64,000 nucleotides of DNA from Streptomyces griseiscabiei (lineage in GTDB: Bacteria > Actinomycetota > Actinomycetes > Streptomycetales > Streptomycetaceae), in the NCBI RefSeq assembly GCF_020010925.1, contig NZ_JAGJBZ010000002.1:1116001-1180000 (forward strand). Reading direction: 5' to 3'. Position 1 is the first letter of the stretch. Each line of letters begins with the position of its first letter. The notes under the pieces are model-generated. The model was not told where the DNA came from, did no database searches, and was given only the letters and a program-made list of their open reading frames with translations. This document shows positions 54,053 through 61,402 of this stretch, in pieces. Made by a program: the position numbers and the translations under genes.

Positions 54053-54070
54053 CATATGAGAGACAGTATG
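54053..54070. promoter_or_regulatory. Near-palindrome between divergent starts
   Basis: CATATGAGAGACAGTATG holds an ATG for each strand (54055 minus, 54068 plus). It may be an operator or a pair of leaderless starts for the PP-loop gene and a 31-codon plus-strand ORF. Confidence 0.35.
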
Positions 54071-54087
54071 GATGGACTGATTGAGAA

Positions 54088-54104
54088 GCAAGTGTTTCTC
54101 TCAC
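54088..54104 (+). repeat. 17-bp direct repeat, copy 1
   Basis: GCAAGTGTTTCTCTCAC, identical to 55743-55759. In matching frames both copies encode QVFLS followed by a short Leu-rich tail. Confidence 0.7.
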
Positions 54105-54396
54105 AGCTGCTGGCGAACAGCTGCCACAGTCCATCCGAGGGCATTGGTGATCGCGTGTCATGAACGGCACCCAAGCCCGGCAATTTCGCTTCGGGCGGCA
54201 TGGGCTGAGCTGATCGCGTGGGGGCGGTAATACTGGCTACTGGCCTGCGCGTGGGCATGGCGGGGCTCGGTGGTGATCGGGTTCTCCGGGGTCCTTCGAG
54301 CCGTGGCCGGACTCTCGTGATGGCGCTCCGGTCCCACCCCAACCGAAGCGACGGGGTGGGGGGAGGTGCCTTCGGTGCGGCAACGGGTTAGGGCTG

Positions 54397-54428
54397 CGGT
54401 GCTGCTCCGGAATACCGGAGCAGCACCG
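54397..54428. terminator. Perfect 14-bp hairpin
   Basis: CGGTGCTGCTCCGG-AATA-CCGGAGCAGCACCG. Terminator-like, although no gene clearly ends here, so it may be left from lost genes. Confidence 0.65.
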
Positions 54429-54585
54429 TGAGTTGAGCGGCCCTCGCGGCAACGCGGCCAGCTCGTTGATCCCGAATCCGTGGGTGGAGTCCGCAGTGAA
54501 CCCGGGTATCCATGAGCGCTTGATAAGCCACTCCTAGTGATAACGCCATCGTTCGACGTGGTTGAAGTCGCGGTCAACTGTTGAT

Positions 54586-54658
54586 GGGACAAAAATGAGA
54601 TGATTGCTCCGTCGCACGCACGCTGACCTGCGGTGGAGCCCCCCAGGTTTTTTGTCCC
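54586..54658. repeat. 73-bp segment bounded by 10-bp inverted repeats
   Basis: GGGACAAAAA at 54586-54595 and TTTTTGTCCC at 54649-54658. It could be a pair of operators or the ends of a miniature mobile element. Confidence 0.4.
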
Positions 54659-54822
54659 CAGATCGGGACGTCGGTGCAACAAAACGGGCAGGGTGAGGCC
54701 AGCGATTGGCCCTCGCGCTTGGGCGCCTGTCACTATCGACCCCTGCGTACGGGTGGCGACGGCAACCGCTCCCGAGACGCGTGCAGTTGGAGTCCGCAGC
54801 AGACAATGAGAAGGGATATCCC

Positions 54823-55056
54823 TTGAATCGCAAGCCGCAGCGCGCACACTGCGCCGAGCCCCAGGTTCGCCCACTAACGTTCCCGGAAGTGACCCTCATC
54901 ATCGTGGTCATCGTCGTGGCGGTCACTCTTTCGCTGTCCGGGATGACCACGTTGGGGGTGCTCGTTCTACTGGGGGAGGCGTGCTCCTTGGGTGCAAGTC
55001 TCCTGCGTCGCATGCGGCGTACCGCACTGTTGATTCCAGGGATCGCCCGCAATTAG
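54823..55056 (+). CDS. Small single-TM membrane protein
   Basis: A 77-residue protein starting at TTG 54823 with GAGAAGGG upstream. One strong TM helix (VTLIIVVIVVAVTLSLSG) and a second weaker one are followed by a basic tail. The stop is three bases before the HTH gene start, indicating one operon. The family is not recognised. Confidence 0.6.
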   Translation: MNRKPQRAHCAEPQVRPLTFPEVTLIIVVIVVAVTLSLSGMTTLGVLVLLGEACSLGASLLRRMRRTALLIPGIARN

Positions 55057-55058
55057 CG

Positions 55059-55637
55059 ATGGGGCGTCGAGAGAACCCGATCGACACGCCCAACAAGTCC
55101 CTGGCACTCCTGGCGTCGTGGCTTCGGGCTACGCGCCGGGAGGCCGGCGTCACCTACGTGCAGTTGGCGCAACGCACTCTCTTTAGCGCGGCAACGCTGG
55201 CCCGGGCTGCCTCCGGACAGTCCGTGCCGACACTAGAGGTAGTGGCTGCCTTTGCCGAGGGGTGCGGGGGTGATGTCCGTACAGCCAACTACATGTGGAA
55301 ACGGGCTTTCCTTGATCGGGTTCAGGTGAATGATGGTCGTCGTCGAACCCGTACCGTACACATATCCTTCGTGCGGGACTTTTCAGAGCTTCACGAGGCA
55401 ATGCTTGACCTGTATCGAGGGGAAGGCGCGCCCTCTTACCGAGAGTTGGATAGCCGTGCACGCAGCCACGGTGATCGGATTCCTCGTTCAACGCTCGGCA
55501 GGTTCTTGAGCCGTACCAATGTTCCGAGTCGGGGGTTCGTTATCGCGTTCTCCCGAGCATGCGGAGTTCTGGACGGTGAGGTCGAGATGTGGGGGCAGGC
55601 ATGGGATCGTGCCAAACTCCCGCGGAGAGCGAGATGA
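55059..55637 (+). CDS. Helix-turn-helix regulator
   Basis: A 192-residue protein. The N-terminal XRE-like HTH (GVTYVQLAQRTLFSAATLARAASGQS, written with its recognition part SAATLARAASGQ) is followed by a helical C-terminal domain with a second HTH-like segment (RIPRSTLGRFLSRTNVPS). It follows a small membrane protein and overlaps the Cys-rich gene by ATGA. The target is unknown; it may control the defence island. Confidence 0.75.
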   Translation: MGRRENPIDTPNKSLALLASWLRATRREAGVTYVQLAQRTLFSAATLARAASGQSVPTLEVVAAFAEGCGGDVRTANYMWKRAFLDRVQVNDGRRRTRTVHISFVRDFSELHEAMLDLYRGEGAPSYRELDSRARSHGDRIPRSTLGRFLSRTNVPSRGFVIAFSRACGVLDGEVEMWGQAWDRAKLPRRAR

Positions 55638-55825
55638 CCCCTCCGCACGGGCGGCGGTGGGTAGTTGCCTTCCGCTGTTCCGTCTGTTGTCGCCAGGGCC
55701 GGGCCTGGGCTCAGTGTGAGCACTGTGACTTGTGGACGGGAGGCAAGTGTTTCTCTCACTGTTGCCGACGAACGCGGGGGCTCGTAAGGGGTAGGCGGCA
55801 TTCAAGAGCTGCGGGCTACGGCTGA
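55634..55825 (+). CDS. Cys-rich small protein coupled to the HTH regulator
   Basis: A 63-residue protein with seven Cys in CSVCC, CEHC and KCFSHCC spacing, likely zinc-binding. It overlaps the HTH gene as ATGA, with GGAGAGCGAG as the ribosome site. Its 3' end overlaps the convergent tandem-repeat gene by 10 bases. Possibly a partner or anti-regulator. Confidence 0.55.
   Translation: MTPPHGRRWVVAFRCSVCCRQGRAWAQCEHCDLWTGGKCFSHCCRRTRGLVRGRRHSRAAGYG
55743..55759 (+). repeat. 17-bp direct repeat, copy 2
   Basis: GCAAGTGTTTCTCTCAC, identical to 54088-54104. Here it lies inside the Cys-rich ORF. Confidence 0.7.
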
Positions 55826-56463
55826 GGCGTGATGGTGACGGAATATCCCTGGGCCAGGATGGATGCCAGGAACTCGGCTGCGGCTTCATGGTCGGCGTTG
55901 GTGAAGGTCTGCGCGGCAGGCGGTGGCTGTCGAGACAGGCGCGTCACCGGGGCGTTGAGCCGTCGGCCACGAGGTTTCTGAGGAGGGCGCTGTCCTGCAC
56001 GGAGGGCGGTGACTTCGGAAGCGACGATCGGTCGCTGCCGCTGTCGCCCGTCGTCCAGGATCGTCTCAAGGAGCCAGAGGGGCGAGCCGGACAGGAGCAG
56101 GTCGGCGTCGGCGATTCGCTGCCGGTTTCGCCAGCGTGAGATCGCCTGTGCGTCCTGCCCGAGAACGCGTGCTGCCTCCTGGATGCCAACGACGACGGGG
56201 AGTCGCTCCTTTTCCGAAAGGTCATAACCGAGAGGGACACCGGCCTTGTACGTCGCTAGCCGATCCCGGTCGACTGCTCGGTCGCCCTCGCCGTCGAGCC
56301 GCAAGATCGTGCTCAGCAGCCAGTACGGATTGCCCGATGCGATCAGATCGGGCTCGTCGAGCGTGCCTTCCGTCCGCCACCGTTGGGACGTCTGCCGCTC
56401 CACGTGGAAGAGGAAGGCAATCTCGGCGTGCCCGAGGAGGAACGGGACGCGTACCTCTGCCAT
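55816..56463 (-). CDS. Protein with two tandem AlpA/MerR-like DNA-binding repeats
   Basis: A 215-residue protein built of two related units. Unit 1 (about 8-52) has GHAEIAFLFHVERQTSQRWR and PDLIASGNPYWLLSTIL. Unit 2 (about 88-138) has GIQEAARVLGQDAQAISRWR and ADLLLSGSPLWLLETIL. Each resembles an excisionase-type winged HTH. A linker and a short helical C-terminus follow. It is downstream of the PLD nuclease by 76 bases on the same strand and probably belongs to the restriction module. The role is unknown. Confidence 0.75.
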   Translation of the reverse strand: MAEVRVPFLLGHAEIAFLFHVERQTSQRWRTEGTLDEPDLIASGNPYWLLSTILRLDGEGDRAVDRDRLATYKAGVPLGYDLSEKERLPVVVGIQEAARVLGQDAQAISRWRNRQRIADADLLLSGSPLWLLETILDDGRQRQRPIVASEVTALRAGQRPPQKPRGRRLNAPVTRLSRQPPPAAQTFTNADHEAAAEFLASILAQGYSVTITPQP

Positions 56464-56539
56464 GAGACGGCCTTCCCCCCATCACCCTGTGCCCGTGTTC
56501 GTCGGCGATGCGCTGGCGGGCCGCGCCGTGGCTGTGATC

Positions 56540-57436
56540 TTAGGCGTGCTCTACGCCTGGTCGCAGCTCCCACGAGCCCACTTCGGTGTAGTACCGGCCG
56601 AAGTGCCGGAGCCAGGCCGCGAGCGTCTCGGTCGTTCTGCGCGCCTGCTCCTCTGTCTCACCTGTCCGCTCGGCGATGGCACGCTGGAGCTCGATGTTGC
56701 TGAGACGCTGTTCTGCGGTCAGTCGACCGAGTACCGGGATCGTATGCAGGCGGGCTTCGACCTCAGTGTTGAAGGCGTCTTCAGTGAGGCCGGCGGGAAC
56801 ATCGAGCATGGCCAGGTCGCGCACGATGCCAGCCTCTACCAGGGAAGTGAATCTCTGGCGCCCGCCGTAGAGGGCGTAGACGTTCTCCGGTCTCCTTGTC
56901 TCCGGGAACCAGTACGGGGCTGCTTCGTCCTCGGACGGCGGAGTGGTGCGCTCGCTCCTCAGGAGCTCGGCCTGTTGCCGTACGAGGGCTGCGGCGTGGG
57001 GTGTGGCTATGGTCGAGCGGGCGTTGATCTGGCCGAGGACCCGCTGTACTTCGGGGTGGTCGACCGGCACCTCCAGCAGGAGTTCCACGTTGGCGTTCGG
57101 GACGCGTCCTGTGGCTTTGCCGGTCAGGTTGGCGGAGCCGACCAGACAGCGAGTGTCGGCACGGTAGAGCTTGGCGTGGAGGGACGGGCACAGGGCAATG
57201 GAAATGCGTTCGTCGCTCTGGACAGCTTCGATGATCTCCGGGTCGGAGACCCCGGCGGCCACCTCCGCCGGGGTCCAGCGCGTGACGCACGTGATCTTCT
57301 GGACGGAGGAGGGCACCGCGGCGATGGTCGCCTCGAAGATCGCCTTCTTGATGAAGGGGGCGATGATGACCACCTCGTCGGTGGCCTCCTCCATCAGGTG
57401 AGCGATCTGCTGCCAGACATGGTCCGGCTGTGTCAC
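56540..57436 (-). CDS. Phospholipase D-like (HKD) nuclease
   Basis: A 298-residue protein with one HKD motif (LHAKLYRAD, His87, Lys89, Asp94) followed by CLVGSANLTG, the signature of PLD-family endonucleases such as NgoFVII and BfiI. Such enzymes dimerise and cut DNA without metal. GTG 57436 overlaps the ATPase stop as GTGA. The C-terminal half is helical and may bind DNA. It is the proposed cleavage subunit of the restriction module. Confidence 0.85.
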   Translation of the reverse strand: MTQPDHVWQQIAHLMEEATDEVVIIAPFIKKAIFEATIAAVPSSVQKITCVTRWTPAEVAAGVSDPEIIEAVQSDERISIALCPSLHAKLYRADTRCLVGSANLTGKATGRVPNANVELLLEVPVDHPEVQRVLGQINARSTIATPHAAALVRQQAELLRSERTTPPSEDEAAPYWFPETRRPENVYALYGGRQRFTSLVEAGIVRDLAMLDVPAGLTEDAFNTEVEARLHTIPVLGRLTAEQRLSNIELQRAIAERTGETEEQARRTTETLAAWLRHFGRYYTEVGSWELRPGVEHA

Positions 57437-59337
57437 TCCTCTTCGCTCCCGTCCTCGATGAAGTCACGGGCGTAGCGGCCCCAGTCGCTCCGGGCATCCG
57501 CGATGACCCGGCGTGCCTTCTTGTTGGGGATCTCGTCCTCCATCCGTGCCCAGGAGAAGACGAGCAGCTTGAAGGTCTCCGTCGCGCGGGCGAGTCGCTG
57601 GCGGAGCTCCGCTTCGTTCGCGTCTTCGGGCACGTCCTCAAGGACGGCCATCAGCTTGCTGTGCAGGGGGTGTTCCGTGTTGAAGGACACCTGGAGCATG
57701 CCGGCGAGCAGGTCGATGTTGAAGAAGGCCGACGAGTCCTGGGGGCTGGAGATCCAACGGACGCGCCAGTCGTTCTCCAGGGCCTCGTCGACCAGGGTCT
57801 GCGCGGTGTCCTCGTCGACGTGGTGTCGCTCGGTCAGCGCGGTCAGCTGCTCCTGGCGCTTGTCGGCGTCCGTCGCGTCCTCTGCGAGGAGGTCGGTCGT
57901 ACCGGTGTACCCGTCCTCCTGCCGGCGCTTGACGGCGTCGGTGGCCTTGGAGGTGACGTCCTGGTCGTACCGCTTCTTGCCCTTCCGGCCGCCCAGTGTC
58001 TGTTGCCTCAGCTTCTTGCGCATTTTGCCCAGGAGGCCCTTGAGGTACTGGGCGAGGTCGATCAGCGGCAGCCGGGGGTCGCCGAGTTCGCGGAGGCGGT
58101 CCTTGAATTGCTTGGGTGTCTCGTCAGGGTCCTGCTCGGCCGACCAGTCGAAGTCGGCGAGGGAGGAGAACACGACGGCGGTCTGCTTGTTGTTGGTGAC
58201 GCCGAACACTTCGTCGAGCTCGGGCGGGAAGTCCACCTCGACGCCCCACCACCGCTCCACGGGGTCGTAACCGATCGCCCACGAGGTATCGAGGTCGAGC
58301 TCGCGGCCCTTGCGGACCAGCGAGACGCCGACATTCCGACGGGCGTGCTTCCCCCACTTCTGGTCACCCGGAGCCCGGTTCGGGTTGGCCGTGCCGGGCC
58401 ACGGGTGGCCGGACACGTCGGAACGGCGGGATTCGGGCCGGGCGATGGACGCCCGCACCGTCACGGTGTGTTGCGTGCCATCGACCGTGATGGGATAGCG
58501 GTAGACCCCCGGTTCGGCCTCGTTGCCCATGTGGAAGGGCTCGAACATGGGCGTGCTGTTGAACGGTGCGGGCGTTCCCGTTTTCGTCATGAGGTACAGA
58601 GGGTCATTGGGCTCGGCGTAGTAAGCACCATTGTCCCCTTCGGCGACCTTTTCGATGACCTTCCCGTCGCGAACAGGCGCCATCTTGATGTCCACGGAGC
58701 CGTCGTGCAGATAGTGCCGGTACACACGGCCGATCAGCTCGGCGGTATTGCGCAAGGTGGCCCCGGCACTGTGCCACTTGACGCGGTCCAGGTTCGTCCA
58801 GACGACGAGGGTGCCGCTGGTACCTAGTGGCACCTCGCTCAAGTCGTCCCAATCATCAGGCACTCGGCGAGGCACGGGGTCGGGAACCTCATCCTGCCCG
58901 TTCGTGATCTCGTCCAGGTCAAGGTAGGTGTACAGCGCGTTCGCAGGGCCGTTCTTCCACGACCAGACCTCGACCTTGGTGCACTGGGACATGCTGGAGT
59001 TGGGCAAGCCCATCCCGAAGCGGCCGATGCGGTTGCGGTCGTCGCCGAGACCGTCTCCGTATTTCAGGGCGCGGCGCAGGAGTTCGCTGTCCATGCCCTT
59101 GCCGTCGTCGAGGACGGCAATCTTGTCCACCCGGTAACGGGTCTGGGTGGCACCTTCGATGGGGCTCTCGCAGGCGAAGACCTGCACCAGCGTGGCTTCC
59201 GCGTCGATGCTGTTGTCGATCAGCTCGGCGAGCGCGTAGGCGGTGTTCTTGTAGCCACTGTCGCGCATGGCCTTGACAGTCAGCGAAGGGCTGACGATCC
59301 GGTAGTTGTTTCCTTCGCCGGTCACGCTGTCTCCCAT
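57433..59337 (-). CDS. MORC/Hsp90-like GHKL ATPase of restriction type
   Basis: A 634-residue GHKL-fold ATPase. The N box AELIDNSIDAEA, G1 box VLDDGKGMD and G2 box GRFGMGLPNSS are all present in the first 130 residues. The C-terminal part has charged helices with Lys/Arg runs (KMRKKLRQQTLGGRKGKKRY). Prokaryotic MORC-type proteins of this kind occur in restriction-like systems with helicases and nucleases. The start is ATG 59337 or GTG 59325 (GGGAG upstream); both overlap the helicase stop. Confidence 0.85.
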   Translation of the reverse strand: MGDSVTGEGNNYRIVSPSLTVKAMRDSGYKNTAYALAELIDNSIDAEATLVQVFACESPIEGATQTRYRVDKIAVLDDGKGMDSELLRRALKYGDGLGDDRNRIGRFGMGLPNSSMSQCTKVEVWSWKNGPANALYTYLDLDEITNGQDEVPDPVPRRVPDDWDDLSEVPLGTSGTLVVWTNLDRVKWHSAGATLRNTAELIGRVYRHYLHDGSVDIKMAPVRDGKVIEKVAEGDNGAYYAEPNDPLYLMTKTGTPAPFNSTPMFEPFHMGNEAEPGVYRYPITVDGTQHTVTVRASIARPESRRSDVSGHPWPGTANPNRAPGDQKWGKHARRNVGVSLVRKGRELDLDTSWAIGYDPVERWWGVEVDFPPELDEVFGVTNNKQTAVVFSSLADFDWSAEQDPDETPKQFKDRLRELGDPRLPLIDLAQYLKGLLGKMRKKLRQQTLGGRKGKKRYDQDVTSKATDAVKRRQEDGYTGTTDLLAEDATDADKRQEQLTALTERHHVDEDTAQTLVDEALENDWRVRWISSPQDSSAFFNIDLLAGMLQVSFNTEHPLHSKLMAVLEDVPEDANEAELRQRLARATETFKLLVFSWARMEDEIPNKKARRVIADARSDWGRYARDFIEDGSEEE

Positions 59338-60947
59338 ACGTCTTCCCAATTGGTGAATGCTTCGGCGACGTCGCCGAAGCCGGGGAGCTCCGGGTCGACG
59401 ACGGTGACGATCTCGCAGGTTTCGGTTCCGCCAGCCTTGGGGCCGCGGATGACCCTGCCGACCATCTGGCTGTACAGCACCAGGGACTTGGTCGGCCTGG
59501 CGATGACGGCGGCGCTGGCTGCGGGTGCGTCGAAGCCCGTTGTCAGGACTCCGAAGTTGCACAGGATCATGGGCCGTCGTGCCGCGCTCTTGAAACGGCG
59601 GATGGCGTCGCTTCGGTGCCGCGGAGACGACTCACCGGTCACGAACACCGCGTCGAGTCCGGCCGCGGACAGCACGGACGCGATGAGTCGGCAGTGTTGG
59701 ACCGATGCCGCGAACACCAGGATGCGGCGGTGCTGCTTCTCAAGCAGCTCCATGATCGTCTGGACAACCTTGAGGTTCCACTGCTCGTCCTTCGCGAGCT
59801 CGGCGATGATGTTGTCCGGGATCTCGAACGCTCGCGCCAGACTCTGCTGATCCCGGGCCGACAGATGCATGCCGGCTTCTGCGGCAACCGTGCGCATGAT
59901 CGGTTTGGCCAGGTAGCCCTGGTCGATGAGGGCTGTCACGGGGTTCGTGTAGCCCTCGATCTCCAGCATGACCTTCTGGCGGGAGAAGAAGTCGGCGAGT
60001 TCTTCGTCCTTGGCGATGTCCGCCCACGTGCGGCCCGGGGTCGCGGTGAGGCCCAGCAGGCTGGAGTCATGACGTACCGTCAGGTCATCCACTACGCCCT
60101 GAAACGTGGGGGCGATGATCTGATGTGCCTCGTCGAACACGGTCAGAGTGCTGCGGGCGGCCAGCGTGCGCAGGAACTGCGGGTTCGATTTCCCGATGGA
60201 GACGGCCTTCTCCAGCCCGAGGACGACCAGTCCGTCGTTCACGTCCGCGAGGTCCGGGGAAGCGCTGCCCCACACGCGGAGGACCGGCAGGGGGCGGTCG
60301 CCGACCTTGCTCCAGGCGCGCTCGAACTCGGTCGCGGCCTGCTCCAGCAGTTCCTGCCCGTGAGCCAGCCACACCACCAGGGCGGGTCCGTGCTGGCGGA
60401 GATGGTCACAGATCATGCTCATACCGGTGCGCGTCTTGCCCACGCCCGTCGGCAGATGGAGCACGGCCCGGCGGGGGCCGTCGTACAACAGCTCCTTGGT
60501 CCGGCGTGCCGCGCGGAGCTGATGGGGGAACAGGGCGTATTCGGGAGTCGTTTCCCGCTTGAAGGAGGGGAGTTGAGGCTGTGCCCGCTCGACCGTGAAA
60601 CCGAAGAACTCCAGAAGCACTCTGCGCTCGTCGGGGGTCCACTTCAACGAGCGCAGGTACTCCAGCGGTTGCCCGTCGCCCAGCGACCCGAGCCGCTGAG
60701 CCAGCTCCCCCTGCTTGGGTGCGGGAACGAGACCGATCAGCGCGGCACGCTCGTCCTCATCGGCCACCAGGAGCTCGGCGTCGATCGCGATCGCGGCAAC
60801 GGCTCGCAACCGCTCGTCACCGGCCGTGCCCCCTTCAAGGAGGTCGAGGAGGCCGCACAGCTCCTTGCCTAGGTGCCGGCGGATGTAGTCCATGGGGGCG
60901 TTTGCCAGGAGTGCCTCGAAGGGCATTCCCGGTGACCACGTCGTCAC
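59322..60947 (-). CDS. Superfamily 2 DEAD/DEAH-type helicase
   Basis: A 541-residue helicase. Walker A LPTGVGKTR, Walker B FDEAHQ, motif III GLTATP and motif VI QMVGRVIRG are visible, giving RecA1 at about residues 140-330 and RecA2 at 370-520. The N-terminal 130 residues are unassigned. The start is GTG 60947 after AGGTGA. It is the first gene of the overlapping helicase-ATPase-nuclease operon and divergent from the phosphorothioation genes. Confidence 0.88.
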   Translation of the reverse strand: MTTWSPGMPFEALLANAPMDYIRRHLGKELCGLLDLLEGGTAGDERLRAVAAIAIDAELLVADEDERAALIGLVPAPKQGELAQRLGSLGDGQPLEYLRSLKWTPDERRVLLEFFGFTVERAQPQLPSFKRETTPEYALFPHQLRAARRTKELLYDGPRRAVLHLPTGVGKTRTGMSMICDHLRQHGPALVVWLAHGQELLEQAATEFERAWSKVGDRPLPVLRVWGSASPDLADVNDGLVVLGLEKAVSIGKSNPQFLRTLAARSTLTVFDEAHQIIAPTFQGVVDDLTVRHDSSLLGLTATPGRTWADIAKDEELADFFSRQKVMLEIEGYTNPVTALIDQGYLAKPIMRTVAAEAGMHLSARDQQSLARAFEIPDNIIAELAKDEQWNLKVVQTIMELLEKQHRRILVFAASVQHCRLIASVLSAAGLDAVFVTGESSPRHRSDAIRRFKSAARRPMILCNFGVLTTGFDAPAASAAVIARPTKSLVLYSQMVGRVIRGPKAGGTETCEIVTVVDPELPGFGDVAEAFTNWEDVWETA

Positions 60948-61232
60948 AGCCTCACCTGACCGATGCGACTGACGGCGAGCCGTAAGCCGCTCGCACAGGA
61001 CCGACCATCATCGTGAAGTTCCTCTCCAGCTCGACGCACCCCAAGCAGCGCCCCAACGTGCAGAAACTGCGCCGTTGCAGCGTGCGGACCACCCTAATCG
61101 GGACCACTGACAACAGGAGCACCATCAGGCGAAAAGCCCAGCCAGGGACGGCATTTGGCCACAGAGCTGCCCATCTTCCCGGCCACGAAGCGGATCCTGC
61201 GGCGTGCGGGTAGCGTGCAGAGGGAACGGCAT

Positions 61233-61244
61233 AGAACATTCGTT
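61233..61244. promoter_or_regulatory. LexA (SOS) box-like site
   Basis: GAACATTCGTTC matches the actinobacterial SOS core GAAC-N4-GTTC exactly. It lies 159 bases before the sspA-like start and 286 bases from the helicase start. Confidence 0.6.
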
Positions 61245-61305
61245 CGGTAAACGGCTTGCGACACCACGCGTTCGAGTGATTCAAAGAGCGGATCACGGCT
61301 CGCGG

Positions 61306-61319
61306 CTAGGATCACCTAG
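61306..61319. promoter_or_regulatory. Palindrome upstream of the sspA-like gene
   Basis: CTAGG-ATCA-CCTAG. Its left half overlaps a TAGGAT sequence that could act as a -10 element, so it may be an operator. Confidence 0.4.
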
Positions 61320-61402
61320 TGCTCCTGGTGGAACCCCGGATGCGAGAGAAGGTTTCCACCAGCAGTACATTGGTGTGCGACACGAGCGAGGCGGGGTGGC
61401 AG

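Larger units (their letters stand above)
54164..54822. other. 659-base stretch without a gene
   Basis: Visibly AT-richer than the window. Holds the hairpin at 54397-54428 and an inverted repeat GGGACAAAAA/TTTTTGTCCC (54586-54658). No supported coding frame was seen. Confidence 0.5.
60948..61402. promoter_or_regulatory. Divergent promoter region between restriction and modification modules
   Basis: 455 bases with no gene, holding a LexA-type box and a second palindrome near the sspA-like side. Both modules would be fired from here, so it is the likely control centre of the system. Confidence 0.6.

Noticed and set aside
54158..54874. A 238-codon minus-strand ORF
   Set aside because: It crosses two hairpins and an inverted repeat, has no family motif and no ribosome site.
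61319..61402. Extended start for the cysteine desulfurase at 61319
   Set aside because: The 28 extra residues are unrelated to the fold and overlap the palindrome and likely promoter. A better ribosome site precedes 61403.
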